Positions 32,629 to 41,016 of a stretch of 64,000 nucleotides of DNA are shown here, in pieces. The notes below the pieces were generated by a model. The model was given only the letters and a program-made list of their open reading frames with translations. It did not search any database and had not been told where the DNA came from. Each line of letters begins with the position of its first letter. The first letter of the stretch is position 1. The DNA is taken from the NCBI RefSeq assembly GCF_041911615.1, contig NZ_JAYROR010000099.1, positions 1 to 64,000 on the forward strand, read 5' to 3'. The stretch is from Zoogloea sp041911615. GTDB lineage: Bacteria > Pseudomonadota > Gammaproteobacteria > Burkholderiales > Rhodocyclaceae. Both the position numbers and the translations under genes were made by a program.

Positions 32629-33555
32629 ATGACGAGTACCGCATTCATCACGCACCGCGACTGCTGGCTTCATAACATGGGTGAGCACCACCCGGAATCG
32701 CCAGAGCGGCTGGCCGCCATCAACGACCGCCTGATCGCTGCCGGTCTCGACATGTATCTTTCCTTTCACGACGCGCCGATGGCCAGCGTAGAGCAGATCG
32801 CCCGGGCCCATCCCCGCGCCCATGTCGAGGAACTGCTCGCGAGCGTGCCCGAACACGGCATCCGCCACCTCGATCCCGACACCGCGGTCTGCCCCAATTC
32901 GATGAAGGCCGCGCTGCGCTCCGCGGGCGCCGGCATCCTCGCCACCGATCTTGTCATGGCCGGCGAGGCCGAGAACGCGTTCTGCGCGATCCGCCCACCC
33001 GGCCACCACGCCGAGGTGGATAAGGCGATGGGTTTCTGCTTCTTCAACAACGTCGCCGTTGCTGCCCGTCACGCCCTCGAAGCGCACGGGCTCAAACGCG
33101 TCGCCGTGATCGACTTCGACGTGCACCACGGCAACGGCACCGAGAGCATCTTCAAGGACGACCCGCGGGTGCTGATGGTCAGCATCTTCCAGCATCCGTT
33201 CTACCCATACAGCGGGGCCGACAATCCGGCGCCGAACATGGTGAATGTGCCGGTCAAGGCCGGGACGCGGGGCGACGTGTTCCGAGAGATCGTCACCGAC
33301 ATCTGGATGCCCGCGCTGCGCAACCATGCGCCCGAGATGCTTTTCATCTCCGCCGGCTTCGATGCCCACTACGAGGACGACATGGGCTCCCTGGGCCTGG
33401 TCGAGGCCGATTACATCTGGGCCACCGAGCAGCTCAAGAAGGTTGCCGCCGAGACCGCCGGCCGGCGCATCGTGTCGATGCTGGAAGGCGGCTATTCGCT
33501 GTCTTCCCTGGCGCGCAGCGTGGTGGCGCATATCAAATCGCTGGCCGATCTCTGA
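32629..33555 (+). CDS. Histone deacetylase-like amidohydrolase
   Basis: A 308-residue member of the zinc-dependent HDAC/acetoin-utilisation/acetylpolyamine amidohydrolase superfamily. Conserved features are HPESPERL near residue 21, the His-His pair RPPGHHAE near 125, zinc ligands in DFDVHHGNGT near 162, and SAGFDAHYEDDMG near 240 with the second Asp. The bacterial substrates vary (acetylpolyamines, acetoin-related, lysine acetylation) and cannot be assigned. GAGGGGAGAG gives a good ribosome site. Monocistronic, followed by a hairpin. Confidence 0.92.
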   Translation: MTSTAFITHRDCWLHNMGEHHPESPERLAAINDRLIAAGLDMYLSFHDAPMASVEQIARAHPRAHVEELLASVPEHGIRHLDPDTAVCPNSMKAALRSAGAGILATDLVMAGEAENAFCAIRPPGHHAEVDKAMGFCFFNNVAVAARHALEAHGLKRVAVIDFDVHHGNGTESIFKDDPRVLMVSIFQHPFYPYSGADNPAPNMVNVPVKAGTRGDVFREIVTDIWMPALRNHAPEMLFISAGFDAHYEDDMGSLGLVEADYIWATEQLKKVAAETAGRRIVSMLEGGYSLSSLARSVVAHIKSLADL

Positions 33556-33598
33556 GCGGACGCCCGATTCGGGGCGGGGGAGGCCTCGCCGCTCCGGC

Positions 33599-33620
33599 GC
33601 CGGGCTGAAGTCCGGCTTTT
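33599..33620 (+). terminator. Probable terminator after deacetylase-family gene
   Basis: GCCGG, loop, CCGGC followed by TTTT. The stem is only 5-6 bp. Confidence 0.5.
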
Positions 33621-33665
33621 CGTAACATCAATTTGCGCCCGTCTAGCCTTCCGGAAGTGATTGGG

Positions 33666-33671
33666 TACAAT
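33666..33671 (+). promoter_or_regulatory. -10 element of dapA
   Basis: TACAAT 31 bases before the dapA ATG. A weak TAGCCT -35 lies 16 bases upstream. Confidence 0.5.
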
Positions 33672-33701
33672 GTTCAACTTTCCCTCTTTCCTCGAGCGCT
33701 C

Positions 33702-34580
33702 ATGATTACCGGTTCGATTGTCGCCATCGTCACGCCGATGCTTGAAGATGGCAGCCTGGATCTGCCCCGTTTCCGCAGCCTGATCGACTTCCACATCAAG
33801 GAAGGCACCGACGGGATCGTCGTCGTCGGCACCACCGGCGAGTCGCCCACCGTCAATGTCGAAGAGCACTGCGAACTCATCCGCGTGGCAGTCGAGCATT
33901 CCGCTGGGCGCATTCCCATCATCGCGGGTACCGGCGCCAACTCCACCCGCGAGGCCATCGAGCTGACCGAGTTCTCCCGCAAGGCAGGTGCCGTCGCTGG
34001 CCTGTCGGTCGTGCCGTACTACAATCGGCCGACCCAGGAAGGCATGTATCGCCACTTCCGCGCCATCGCAGAAGCCAGCCCGCTGCCGATGATCCTGTAC
34101 AACGTACCGGGCCGCACCGTCGCAGACCTGTCGAACGACACCACCCTGCGCCTGGCCGAGATTCCGAACATCATCGGCATCAAGGACGCCACCGGCAGCA
34201 TCGACCGTGCCTGCGACCTCGTCGCCCGCGCACCCAAGGATTTCGCCCTCTACACCGGCGACGACATGACCGCCATGGCCTTCATGATGCTTGGCGGCCA
34301 CGGCACCATCTCGGTCACCGCCAACGTCGCGCCGCGTCTGATGCACGAGATGTGCGTGGCCGCCATCGCCTGCGACGCTCCGCGTGCCCGCGATCTGAAC
34401 GCCAAGCTCGTCATGCTGCATCGTGACTTGTTCTGCGAAGCCAACCCGATCCCGGTCAAGTGGGCGGTCGCCCGGATGGGGTTGATCGGCGACGCGATCC
34501 GTCTGCCGCTCACGCCGCTGTCCGAGTCCTGCCAGCCGCGCGTGCTCGAAGCCTTGCGTCAGGCCGGCATCGAAGTTTGA
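33702..34580 (+). CDS. dapA: 4-hydroxy-tetrahydrodipicolinate synthase
   Basis: DapA (292 residues) condenses pyruvate with aspartate semialdehyde, the first step towards meso-DAP and lysine. The TIM-barrel signatures are clear: GTTGESPT near residue 43, YYNRPTQEG near 106 and the Schiff-base lysine in IIGIKDATGS near 161. ATG 33702 gives the normal MITGSIVAIVTPM start. It precedes bamC by 74 bases, a gene order conserved in beta- and gammaproteobacteria. In that gap an 8-bp direct repeat (GCAGTTGG) and a CCTGTC/GACAGG-TTTTT hairpin suggest partial termination. Confidence 0.97.
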   Translation: MITGSIVAIVTPMLEDGSLDLPRFRSLIDFHIKEGTDGIVVVGTTGESPTVNVEEHCELIRVAVEHSAGRIPIIAGTGANSTREAIELTEFSRKAGAVAGLSVVPYYNRPTQEGMYRHFRAIAEASPLPMILYNVPGRTVADLSNDTTLRLAEIPNIIGIKDATGSIDRACDLVARAPKDFALYTGDDMTAMAFMMLGGHGTISVTANVAPRLMHEMCVAAIACDAPRARDLNAKLVMLHRDLFCEANPIPVKWAVARMGLIGDAIRLPLTPLSESCQPRVLEALRQAGIEV

Positions 34581-34654
34581 ACCAAGCCCGGCTGCTCCTG
34601 TCGCAGTTGGGCAGATTGCAGTTGGACAGGTTTTTCCCACCCCGAGGGTTACGA

Positions 34655-35827
34655 ATGCAAAGCCGAAAACTGGCTTCCGGTGCGACGGTTCTCGTCGCGT
34701 TTGCACTGGCCGGATGCTCCGGTTCCTTGCTGGAATCGAAAAAGATCGATTACAAGAGCGCGTCGTCCACCGCCAAGCGCCCTTCGCTGGAAGTGCCGCC
34801 GGACCTCACCGTGCCGACCGCCGACGACCGCTACAGCGTGCCCGACGTCAGCCCCAAGGGCGTTGCCACGTATTCGGCCTACAGCGCGGAGCGCGCGGCC
34901 CAAGGTGCCGTCACCTCTGGCGCGCCGTCGGCTCAGCCGGCCACGTCCGTGGCCCCTCAGACCATCGACAAGATGCGGGTCGAGCGCGCCGGGTCGCAGC
35001 GCTGGCTCGTGGTGCCCGGCACGGCCGACAAGCTGTGGCCGCAGGTCCGCGAGTTCTGGCAGGAGAACGGTTTCATCCTCAACGTCGACCAACCGGAAAT
35101 CGGCGTCATGGAAACCGATTGGGCCGAAAACCGGGCCAAGATCAACGACGACATCCTGCGCCGAACGCTGGGCAAGGTGATCGATGGTCTGTACTCCACG
35201 CCGGAGCGTGACAAATATCGGACGCGCCTTGAGGCGGGTACCGAGCCGGGTACAGTCGAGATCTACATCAGCCATCGCGGCATGATGGAAATCTATCCGA
35301 ACGAGGCCAAGGATCGCACCATCTGGCAACCCCGCGCGGCCGATCCGGAGCTGGAGGCGGAATTCCTGCAGCGCCTGATGGTTCGCCTCGGTGCCGACGA
35401 GACACGCGCCAAAGCCCAGATCGCAGTCGAGCCCAAGCTCGAGAAGGCGAGCCTGCAGAAGTCGGATGGTGGCTCGTCGATGCTCCAGGTTCAGGAGGGT
35501 TTCGACCGCGCCTGGCGGCGCGTCGGCCTAGCGCTGGATCGCGTCGGGTTTACCGTCGAGGATCGCGATCGCACCCAGGGGCTATATTACGTCCGCTACG
35601 TTGATCCCGAGATCGACGTCAAGTCGAAAAAGGACGAAGGCATCCTGTCGAAACTCGCCTTCTGGCGAAGCGACAAGCCGCAGGTGCCGAGTGGTAGCCA
35701 GTATCGGATTTACGTGAAGGGGGCGGACGCGGCCTCGACAGTTCAGGTCTTGACCCGCGAAGGCGGCGTCGATACGTCCGAGTCGGCACGCAAGATCCTC
35801 GGGCTGCTGCATCAGCAATTGAAGTAA
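34655..35827 (+). CDS. bamC: Outer membrane assembly lipoprotein BamC (NlpB)
   Basis: BamC (390 residues) is an accessory lipoprotein of the beta-barrel assembly machine. The signal peptide ends in a lipobox LAGC (residues about 18-21). An unstructured N-terminal segment (SSTAKRPSLEVPPDLT), which in E. coli binds BamD, is followed by two helix-grip domains (about 100-225 and 265-390). KTPLEVPPDL-like and the WPQVREFWQENGF block are diagnostic. ATG 34655 has GAGGG upstream. A strong terminator follows. Confidence 0.92.
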   Translation: MQSRKLASGATVLVAFALAGCSGSLLESKKIDYKSASSTAKRPSLEVPPDLTVPTADDRYSVPDVSPKGVATYSAYSAERAAQGAVTSGAPSAQPATSVAPQTIDKMRVERAGSQRWLVVPGTADKLWPQVREFWQENGFILNVDQPEIGVMETDWAENRAKINDDILRRTLGKVIDGLYSTPERDKYRTRLEAGTEPGTVEIYISHRGMMEIYPNEAKDRTIWQPRAADPELEAEFLQRLMVRLGADETRAKAQIAVEPKLEKASLQKSDGGSSMLQVQEGFDRAWRRVGLALDRVGFTVEDRDRTQGLYYVRYVDPEIDVKSKKDEGILSKLAFWRSDKPQVPSGSQYRIYVKGADAASTVQVLTREGGVDTSESARKILGLLHQQLK

Positions 35828-35880
35828 GCGTCGACGGGCCCAGCCGGTGGTTTGGCCGGGCGTCGTCTGCATGTTATTCG

Positions 35881-35921
35881 ATCCCCGTCCTGCACGTGCT
35901 GCATGACGGGGATTGTTGTTT
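35881..35921 (+). terminator. Terminator of dapA-bamC
   Basis: ATCCCCGTC and GACGGGGAT form a 9-bp stem capped by a TGCA/TGCA mini-stem. TGTTGTTT follows. Confidence 0.88.
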
Positions 35922-36255
35922 ATGGTGGGGGCAGACGTGCAGGCGATGAAGAAGCGGGGCCGCTCGACGTGTTGGACTATTCCGAACTGTGCTTCCCTCG
36001 CGATGGCAGGCATGTGCCAGCATGAAGGCTAGGGGCTGGAAAATCGATGGCTTGAATATCGTTGAAGCCTCTGACGGGAGCACGTGAAATGAGCGTGAGA
36101 GTGTCAGCGATTGGCGCCGGTCCGAAAGGTGCTTTTAGGTAGAAGGGGCAGCGTTTTCGGTTCGCCAGTCTTGGGGAGCCGGGTTGTACCAGCTTGGTAT
36201 TGCTGCTCCGGGGTTGAGCCGTGAATTCCTGTGGAATATGGCGAATTCCAGGCGT
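35922..36255. other. Gene-free region between bamC and the Ala/Pro-rich lipoprotein
   Basis: About 330 bases of lower GC than neighbouring genes. Short open frames exist on both strands but lack ribosome sites and coding bias. No RNA gene was recognised. It could be remnant DNA or contain an sRNA that cannot be recognised by eye. Confidence 0.4.
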
Positions 36256-36286
36256 AAAAAAAGCCAACCCGCAGGTTGGCTTTTTT
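36256..36286. terminator. Bidirectional terminator at the 3' end of the lipoprotein gene
   Basis: AAAAAAGCCAACC-CGCA-GGTTGGCTTTTTT, symmetric. It serves the minus-strand gene whose stop is 15 bases away. Confidence 0.95.
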
Positions 36287-36300
36287 CAACGGGGAGAAGA

Positions 36301-36600
36301 TTACTTCTTCTCGGCGTTGGCGGCAGCGGCAGCGGCAGCGTTCTCGGCGGTGTTGCCAGCGGCAGCCGGGGCAGCAGCCGGAGCGGCGGCATCAGCGGGC
36401 TTGGCATCAGCAGCCGGGGCAGCGGCGGGAGCGGCAGCCGGGGCAGCGGCTTCAGCGGGCTTGGCATCAGCAGCCGGAGCAGCCGGGGCAGCAGCAGCGG
36501 GGGCAGCAGCCGGAGCTTCAACGGGCTTCGGCTCTTCCTTCTTGCCGCAGGCGGTAACAGCGAGTGCAACGAGAGCAGCAACCAGGAGAGATTGTTTCAT
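36301..36600 (-). CDS. Small Ala/Pro-rich lipoprotein with 20-residue repeats
   Basis: A 99-residue predicted lipoprotein. The signal peptide has a lipobox ending VTAC (Cys18), followed by charged GKKEEPKP. The rest is almost only Ala, Pro, Lys, Asp and Glu. Two near-identical units contain ADAKPA(E/D)AAAPAAAP; at DNA level a 26-base block at 36392-36417 recurs at 36452-36477, an exact 60-base (20-codon) period. The composition resembles flexible envelope spacers, but no domain is recognised. The gene has a good SD and a strong bidirectional terminator, and is a genuine expression unit. Function unknown. Confidence 0.8.
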   Translation of the reverse strand: MKQSLLVAALVALAVTACGKKEEPKPVEAPAAAPAAAAPAAPAADAKPAEAAAPAAAPAAAPAADAKPADAAAPAAAPAAAGNTAENAAAAAAANAEKK

Positions 36601-36735
36601 TGTTGGTTTCCCTTATCGATAAATGAAGTACAACAAGCTTTAATCAGGAGCAATCGGGTGGGGATCCGATCTGCACTGAATGCTATCACGGAGGAAGTGC
36701 TTGAATAAAGACATTGTTGCGTTGCCGCAACAGGC

Positions 36736-36755
36736 ATGGGCGGAAAATCGCCCAT
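36736..36755 (-). terminator. Hairpin downstream of roxA
   Basis: ATGGGCG-6 bases-CGCCCAT hairpin 18 bases past the roxA stop. No T run follows, so it may be an mRNA-end stabiliser or a weak terminator. Confidence 0.4.
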
Positions 36756-36772
36756 CCTGTCAATACGTTGGC

Positions 36773-37900
36773 CTATTCGATCAGATTTTTTGATGGATGG
36801 GCGAAGCCGCTGCAATACCAGTCGTAAAGCAAGGCGATGCCTTCCTCGGACAAACCCTTGATGGAGTCGATGTGCCGCTCGTCGGCGAGGTGCTGCAGCA
36901 GGTCGCGGTCTTCACTTTCGACAGGCACCGGTTCGCCGTTCAGGAAGAACTGCTCGTCGGAGAAAAGCAGGAGACTGCGCGCATCGAGTCGGTAGCCCGT
37001 TGCGCAGGCGGCAACGAACTCGTCGTGCTCGAGGGGATCGTCCGGACAGTCGAAGAAGACATGCGGTTTGGGCTCGGTGAGGTAGGCGCCGAGAAAGCTG
37101 CGTACGTCGTCGCGATCCCAGGTAATTCGACGGAGGGTTTCCGCGACGCGGTCGATCATGGTGTCGCTGATCTGCGCGGAGTGATCCTGACGTACCAGAT
37201 CAGGGTCGGCGTAAATGCCGTCGAGCTGGAGGGTGTCCTGCAGGTGGACGAGGAACTGCTGGGCAAGCTCCTGGGACGTCGGCGAGCGGAAGCCGATGGA
37301 GTAAGTGGTGCATTCGCCGATGGCGATGCCGTTGTGAGCCCAGTGTGGAGGCAGGTAAAGCATGTCGCCAGGCTCCAGCACCCAATCGTAGACGGGCTGG
37401 AAATCCTGAAGGATCTTGAGCGGGGCATCTTCGACGAGGCTGCGGTCGTCTTGGTCGCTGATGAGCCAGCGGCGCTGGCCGATGCCCTGCAGCAGGAATA
37501 CGTCGTAGTTGTCGAAGTGGGGGCCGACGCCGCCATTATCGACGGCGTAGCTGACCATCAGATCGTCGAGGCGGGCCTGTGGGATGAAATCGAAGCGATG
37601 TAGCAATGCGTCGCCATCCGGGCAGAACAGGTTCAGGCCCGATACCAGTACCGTCCAGGGGTGCTTCTTGCGGCGCAGGTCGGCGGCTTTCTGGGGGCCG
37701 TGGATGACTTCCCAGGTGTGGCCGTCGTGGGTGACGTAGCGCGATTCGACGTCTGGATCGCGGGCGAGCTGGAACAGTTCTTCCTTGGTCACCACGCCGG
37801 TGAAGCCGGGGATCGCCTGACGCACCAAGAGCGGTTTCTTTTGCCAGTATTCGGCGAGGAATTCTTCGGCCGAAAGGCCACCAAGAAGTGTGTTTGTCAT
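36773..37900 (-). CDS. roxA: Ribosomal protein uL16 arginine hydroxylase RoxA (YcfD)
   Basis: A 375-residue JmjC/cupin 2-oxoglutarate and Fe(II) oxygenase. The iron ligands are His128 and Asp130 in GPHFDNYDVF and His189 in HWAHNG. The start LLGGLSAEEFLAEYWQKKPLL and the C-terminal winged-helix tail match YcfD, which hydroxylates an arginine of ribosomal protein L16. ATG 37900 is not preceded by any SD but has TATAAT ending 6 bases before it, suggesting a leaderless mRNA. A much longer frame upstream is antisense to rlmD. It is oxygen-dependent and divergent from another ribosome-modification gene. Confidence 0.94.
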   Translation of the reverse strand: MTNTLLGGLSAEEFLAEYWQKKPLLVRQAIPGFTGVVTKEELFQLARDPDVESRYVTHDGHTWEVIHGPQKAADLRRKKHPWTVLVSGLNLFCPDGDALLHRFDFIPQARLDDLMVSYAVDNGGVGPHFDNYDVFLLQGIGQRRWLISDQDDRSLVEDAPLKILQDFQPVYDWVLEPGDMLYLPPHWAHNGIAIGECTTYSIGFRSPTSQELAQQFLVHLQDTLQLDGIYADPDLVRQDHSAQISDTMIDRVAETLRRITWDRDDVRSFLGAYLTEPKPHVFFDCPDDPLEHDEFVAACATGYRLDARSLLLFSDEQFFLNGEPVPVESEDRDLLQHLADERHIDSIKGLSEEGIALLYDWYCSGFAHPSKNLIE

Positions 37901-37906
37901 CGCGCG

Positions 37907-37912
37907 ATTATA
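37907..37912 (-). promoter_or_regulatory. -10 element of roxA positioned for leaderless start
   Basis: TATAAT read on the minus strand at 37912-37907, inside a CGCGC/GCGCG dyad. The expected transcription start coincides with the roxA ATG at 37900. No clear -35. Confidence 0.5.
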
Positions 37913-37922
37913 GCGCGTCGGA

Positions 37923-37950
37923 TTGCATTGGCCGGGCCCCCCGCTAAAAT
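37923..37950 (+). promoter_or_regulatory. Promoter of rlmD
   Basis: TTGCAT (37923-37928), 16 bases, TAAAAT (37945-37950). The expected start is near 37957. This places the upstream in-frame ATG at 37949 outside the transcript and supports ATG 37979. Confidence 0.65.
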
Positions 37951-37978
37951 GTCGGCCTTCATTTTCGGACGCCAATTC

Positions 37979-39301
37979 ATGCGCGAAGCTGCCAGCCGGG
38001 AAGCGGTCATCGAGTCCCTCGATCACGAAGGGCGCGGGGTCACCCACGTGGACGGAAAGACGATCTTCATCGAGGGGGCGCTGCCGGGCGAGCGGGTCAC
38101 GTTCAGGCCGTACAAGGTCAAGCCCAACTTCGAGGTGGGTGACGTCGAGCGGGTGATCGAGCCGAGCGCCCAGCGCGTCGCGCCGCGCTGCCCGCATTTT
38201 GGCGTTTGCGGCGGCTGCAGCATGCAGCACCTGGAAGCTGGTGCCCAGGTCGCGGCCAAGCAGCGAGTCCTCGAGAACGCGCTGTGGCATATCGGTCGCG
38301 CTCGTCCCGAGGTGTTGTATCCGGCCATCGTCGGGCCGGTCTGGGGCTATCGCTACCGGGCGCGGCTGTCGGTGCGAATGGTGCCCAGCAAGGGCGGGGT
38401 GTTGATCGGTTTTCATGAGCGGCGCAGCAGCTACGTGGCGCCGATGGAAAGCTGCCCGATCCTGCCGCCTCATCTGTCGGCGATGATTCCACGTTTGCGC
38501 GAGCTGGTGGCAGGTTTCTCGGCCCCGGATCGTCTGCCCCAGATCGAGGTTGCCGTTGGCGAGGGGATCACGGTGCTGGTCTTCCGCCATCTGCTGCCCA
38601 TCACTGCCGCGGACGACGCACGCTTCGCCGCCTTTGCCCAGGCCGAGGGGGTGCAGGTCTGGCTGCAGCCGGGCGGGCCGGACTCGGCCTACCGGCTCCA
38701 CCCGAAGTCGGCGCCAGGTTTGGCCTATACGCTGCCGGAGTTCGGCGTGTCGATGGCCTTCCGGCCGACCGATTTCACTCAGGTCAATATGGGGATCAAT
38801 CGTGTCTTGATGCGCCGTACCATGCAGCTTCTCGATCCGCGGCCGGGAGAGCGCATCGCCGATCTGTTCTGTGGTCTGGGCAACTTCAGCCTGCCGATCG
38901 CCCGCCTCGGCGCGTATGTGGTGGGGGTCGAAGGCAGTGACGCACTGGTGCGTCGAGCGGCGGAAAACGCTGTCGAAAACGGCTTGGACGCGCGCTGCGA
39001 GTTTCACGCCGCCAATCTTTTCGAGGCAACCGAGGACAGCCTTGCGGCCCTCGGCCATCTCGACAAGCTGCTGATCGATCCGCCGCGGGAGGGGGCGATC
39101 GCGGTGGTCAAGGCGCTGGGCGACGATGCGCCGAAGCGCATTGTTTACGTTTCCTGCAATCCGGCAACGCTGGCACGGGACACTGCCGTCCTGACCAACG
39201 AGAAGGGCTATCGACTCCGGGGGGCTGGGATTGCCAACATGTTCCCGCAGACGTCTCACGTGGAGTCGATCGCCGTGTTCGAGCGGGGTGGATTCGCGTG
39301 A
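37979..39301 (+). CDS. rlmD: 23S rRNA (uracil(1939)-C(5))-methyltransferase RlmD
   Basis: RlmD (440 residues from this start) methylates U1939 of 23S rRNA. Domain order is TRAM (about 8-60, ESLDHEGRGV), a [4Fe-4S] cluster motif (Cys71, Cys77, Cys80 in CPHFGVCGGC plus a later Cys in ESCPI), and a Rossmann methyltransferase with ADLFCGLGNFSLP. The catalytic Cys is in VSCNPATLARD. Two in-frame ATGs exist, 37949 and 37979; the former overlaps a good -10, so the latter is preferred. A terminator follows. Confidence 0.95.
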   Translation: MREAASREAVIESLDHEGRGVTHVDGKTIFIEGALPGERVTFRPYKVKPNFEVGDVERVIEPSAQRVAPRCPHFGVCGGCSMQHLEAGAQVAAKQRVLENALWHIGRARPEVLYPAIVGPVWGYRYRARLSVRMVPSKGGVLIGFHERRSSYVAPMESCPILPPHLSAMIPRLRELVAGFSAPDRLPQIEVAVGEGITVLVFRHLLPITAADDARFAAFAQAEGVQVWLQPGGPDSAYRLHPKSAPGLAYTLPEFGVSMAFRPTDFTQVNMGINRVLMRRTMQLLDPRPGERIADLFCGLGNFSLPIARLGAYVVGVEGSDALVRRAAENAVENGLDARCEFHAANLFEATEDSLAALGHLDKLLIDPPREGAIAVVKALGDDAPKRIVYVSCNPATLARDTAVLTNEKGYRLRGAGIANMFPQTSHVESIAVFERGGFA

Positions 39302-39316
39302 GGCTGTTGTTAACAC

Positions 39317-39348
39317 AAAAAAAGGCGACCAGATGGTCGCCTTTTTTG
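39317..39348. terminator. Bidirectional terminator between rlmD and yccA-like gene
   Basis: AAAAAAAGGCGACC-AGAT-GGTCGCCTTTTTT, functional in both directions between converging genes. Confidence 0.95.
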
Positions 39349-39364
39349 CTGAAGGAGGCTGCGC

Positions 39365-40051
39365 TCAGTCGCGCTCGCCAGTGAAGGCCATGATCAGATT
39401 GAGCAGACTGACGAAGACGTTATAGACGTCGAGATAGACGGCCAGCGTCGCCGTGACGTAGTTGGTCTCGCCACCCTGCACGATGTTGCTGATGTCGTAC
39501 AGGATGTATCCCGAGAACAGCAGCACTACTGCAGCGGAAATCACCAGATGAAGCACCGGCATCTGAAGGAAGATGTTGGCAACCATGGCAAGCAGGACGA
39601 CGACCAGTCCGACGGTGAGAAACTTGCCCATGTTGGTGAAGTTTCGCTTCGAGACGCTCGCAACGCCCGCGAGGACGGCAAAGATCGCACCGGTACCGCC
39701 GGCTGCGAGGGCGATCATCGTGCCGCCGTTCGAGAAGCCCAGTGCCACCTGCAGTACGCGTGACAGCATCAGGCCCATGAAGAACGTGAAGCCCAGCAGC
39801 AATGCGACGCCGAGACCGCTGTTCTTGTTTTTCTCGATTCCGTAGAAAAAGGCGAACGAGATCCCCAGAAACAGCGCGAAGGCGATGAAGGGGTTACCCG
39901 GCAGGAACGAGAATTGCATCTGCACGCCCAGCAAGGCACCGGCAACGGTCGGCACCATCGTAAGGGCGAGCAGCATGTAGGTATTGCGCAATACGCGGCT
40001 GGCGCCTTGCGACAAAACCTGCGTTTGCTGACCGTAAGTGTCGAGTTGCAT
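39365..40051 (-). CDS. Bax inhibitor-1/YccA family membrane protein
   Basis: A 228-residue inner-membrane protein with seven hydrophobic segments. Family signatures include RNTYMLLALTM near residue 22, a conserved EKN/GLG segment, GGTGAIFAVLAG near 118, and the ending LYLDVYNVFVSLLNLIMAFTG. E. coli YccA protects SecY from FtsH degradation; YbhL-type homologs are similar, so the exact sub-type is not assigned. The ATG at 40051 has AGGA upstream. It is divergent from tRNA-Ser. Confidence 0.92.
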   Translation of the reverse strand: MQLDTYGQQTQVLSQGASRVLRNTYMLLALTMVPTVAGALLGVQMQFSFLPGNPFIAFALFLGISFAFFYGIEKNKNSGLGVALLLGFTFFMGLMLSRVLQVALGFSNGGTMIALAAGGTGAIFAVLAGVASVSKRNFTNMGKFLTVGLVVVLLAMVANIFLQMPVLHLVISAAVVLLFSGYILYDISNIVQGGETNYVTATLAVYLDVYNVFVSLLNLIMAFTGERD

Positions 40052-40120
40052 GAAATTCCTCCGAATTGATCAAAAACAGTGATGAACTGTGCTGATTGAG
40101 AGTAACGGAGCGGCCAAAAA

Positions 40121-40148
40121 GTTTCAACCGCACGCGCCGTGCTAGAAT
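40121..40148 (+). promoter_or_regulatory. Promoter of tRNA-Ser
   Basis: TAGAAT at 40143-40148, 11 bases before the tRNA. A GTTTCA -35-like hexamer lies at 40121-40126 (16-base spacer). Confidence 0.5.
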
Positions 40149-40159
40149 CCGCGCCCTGC

Positions 40160-40247
40160 GGAGGTGTGGCAGAGTGGTCGATTGCACCGGTCTTGAAAAC
40201 CGGCAACGGGAAACCGTTCGTGAGTTCGAATCTCACCGCCTCCGCCA
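40160..40247 (+). tRNA. tRNA-Ser (anticodon UGA)
   Basis: An 88-base class II tRNA. Acceptor GGAGGTG pairs with CGCCTCC (one G-T). The anticodon stem CCGGT/ACCGG holds loop CTTGAAA with anticodon TGA. A long variable arm and the TTCGAAT T-loop follow. The CCA end is encoded (40245-40247). Confidence 0.97.
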
Positions 40248-40262
40248 TCGGTATTCCATCTG

Positions 40263-40305
40263 ATCCGGACGAAACGTCATCGTTTCGAGCCGGATTTTCT
40301 TTTTC
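40263..40305 (+). terminator. Terminator of tRNA-Ser
   Basis: ATCCGG + CGAAACG paired with CGTTTCG + CCGGAT, then TTTCTTTTT. Confidence 0.92.
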
Positions 40306-40315
40306 GGGCCGGCTG

Positions 40316-40915
40316 TCATGGCCGCGCTTCGCGAACCTGCGCGGCAAACGCCAGGGCATCCGGAAGGAAAGATAGGAAATCGGCTTCCAGGCCGGCGTAT
40401 TCCCGTTCCAGTTCCTCTCCAGCGCCCGCCAGGGTATTGGGCTGGCGCAGGCGGAAACGCGACATCCGGTCGAGGGCTAGGGCGACGTTGCTGCTGTCGT
40501 GATAGCTGGCGAGCCAGTCGTGGCTGGCCATCCGCTCGAAGACAGGCAGGAAGTCTGCGGGCAGGGGATCGGTGTGACGGGCGATCAGCTGGTAGGTCTC
40601 GGCGGTGAATGCGTGCAGGGGCTGGATGCTGAACTGCGCCCAGTGCCTCGCCAGGAAGTGATCGTAGAACAGATCCACCATGATTCCGCCGACCCGTCGC
40701 CGGTCGGCGCTGACGCGCATCCGGCTGCGAATGAAGGCGGGGTGACGGTCGGCGAAGCTGTCGATGCGTCGATGCAGCATAACGCCGTCGACGAGCGCTG
40801 CGCTGAGCCCCGCAGGGCGTGGCGACAGCGGCCCCTTGACGAAATCGCCAATGATGCCGCCGATCCTGTCGGTGGCAAGCGGGCCGGCAAGCAAGGCGTG
40901 GGCGAGATAGTTCAT
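40316..40915 (-). CDS. acpH: Acyl carrier protein phosphodiesterase (AcpH family)
   Basis: A 199-residue HD-related hydrolase that removes the 4'-phosphopantetheine arm from ACP. The family start MNYLAHALLA, then GIIGDFVKGPL near residue 27, HRRIDSFADRHP near 52, MVDLFYDHFLARHW near 83 and MASHDWLASY are all present. ATG 40915 is chosen because homologs begin MN(F/Y)LAH; an in-frame ATG 42 bases earlier is less likely. Conserved His and Asp residues likely hold Mn. It converges on the tRNA-Ser terminator. Confidence 0.9.
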   Translation of the reverse strand: MNYLAHALLAGPLATDRIGGIIGDFVKGPLSPRPAGLSAALVDGVMLHRRIDSFADRHPAFIRSRMRVSADRRRVGGIMVDLFYDHFLARHWAQFSIQPLHAFTAETYQLIARHTDPLPADFLPVFERMASHDWLASYHDSSNVALALDRMSRFRLRQPNTLAGAGEELEREYAGLEADFLSFLPDALAFAAQVREARP

Positions 40916-41016
40916 CGGGCGCGGCGGATTAGTTTCGCTGAACGGGAAGGGTGCCATTGTGCGCTGGCGAGGCGCGCTTGCGGGGTGCGTGTCGGTGTCT
41001 GGGGGGATCGGATTTG

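Noticed and set aside
37949..37978. Upstream ATG of rlmD as start
   Set aside because: It overlaps the -10 hexamer of the only good promoter, so it would lie outside the mRNA, and has no SD.
36773..39316. An 847-codon protein ending in RoxA
   Set aside because: The upstream half is antisense to rlmD; RoxA starts at the usual LLGGL N-terminus.
40160..40305. tRNA-Ser as an integration site for a mobile element
   Set aside because: No integrase, no repeated tRNA 3' end and ordinary core genes on both sides.
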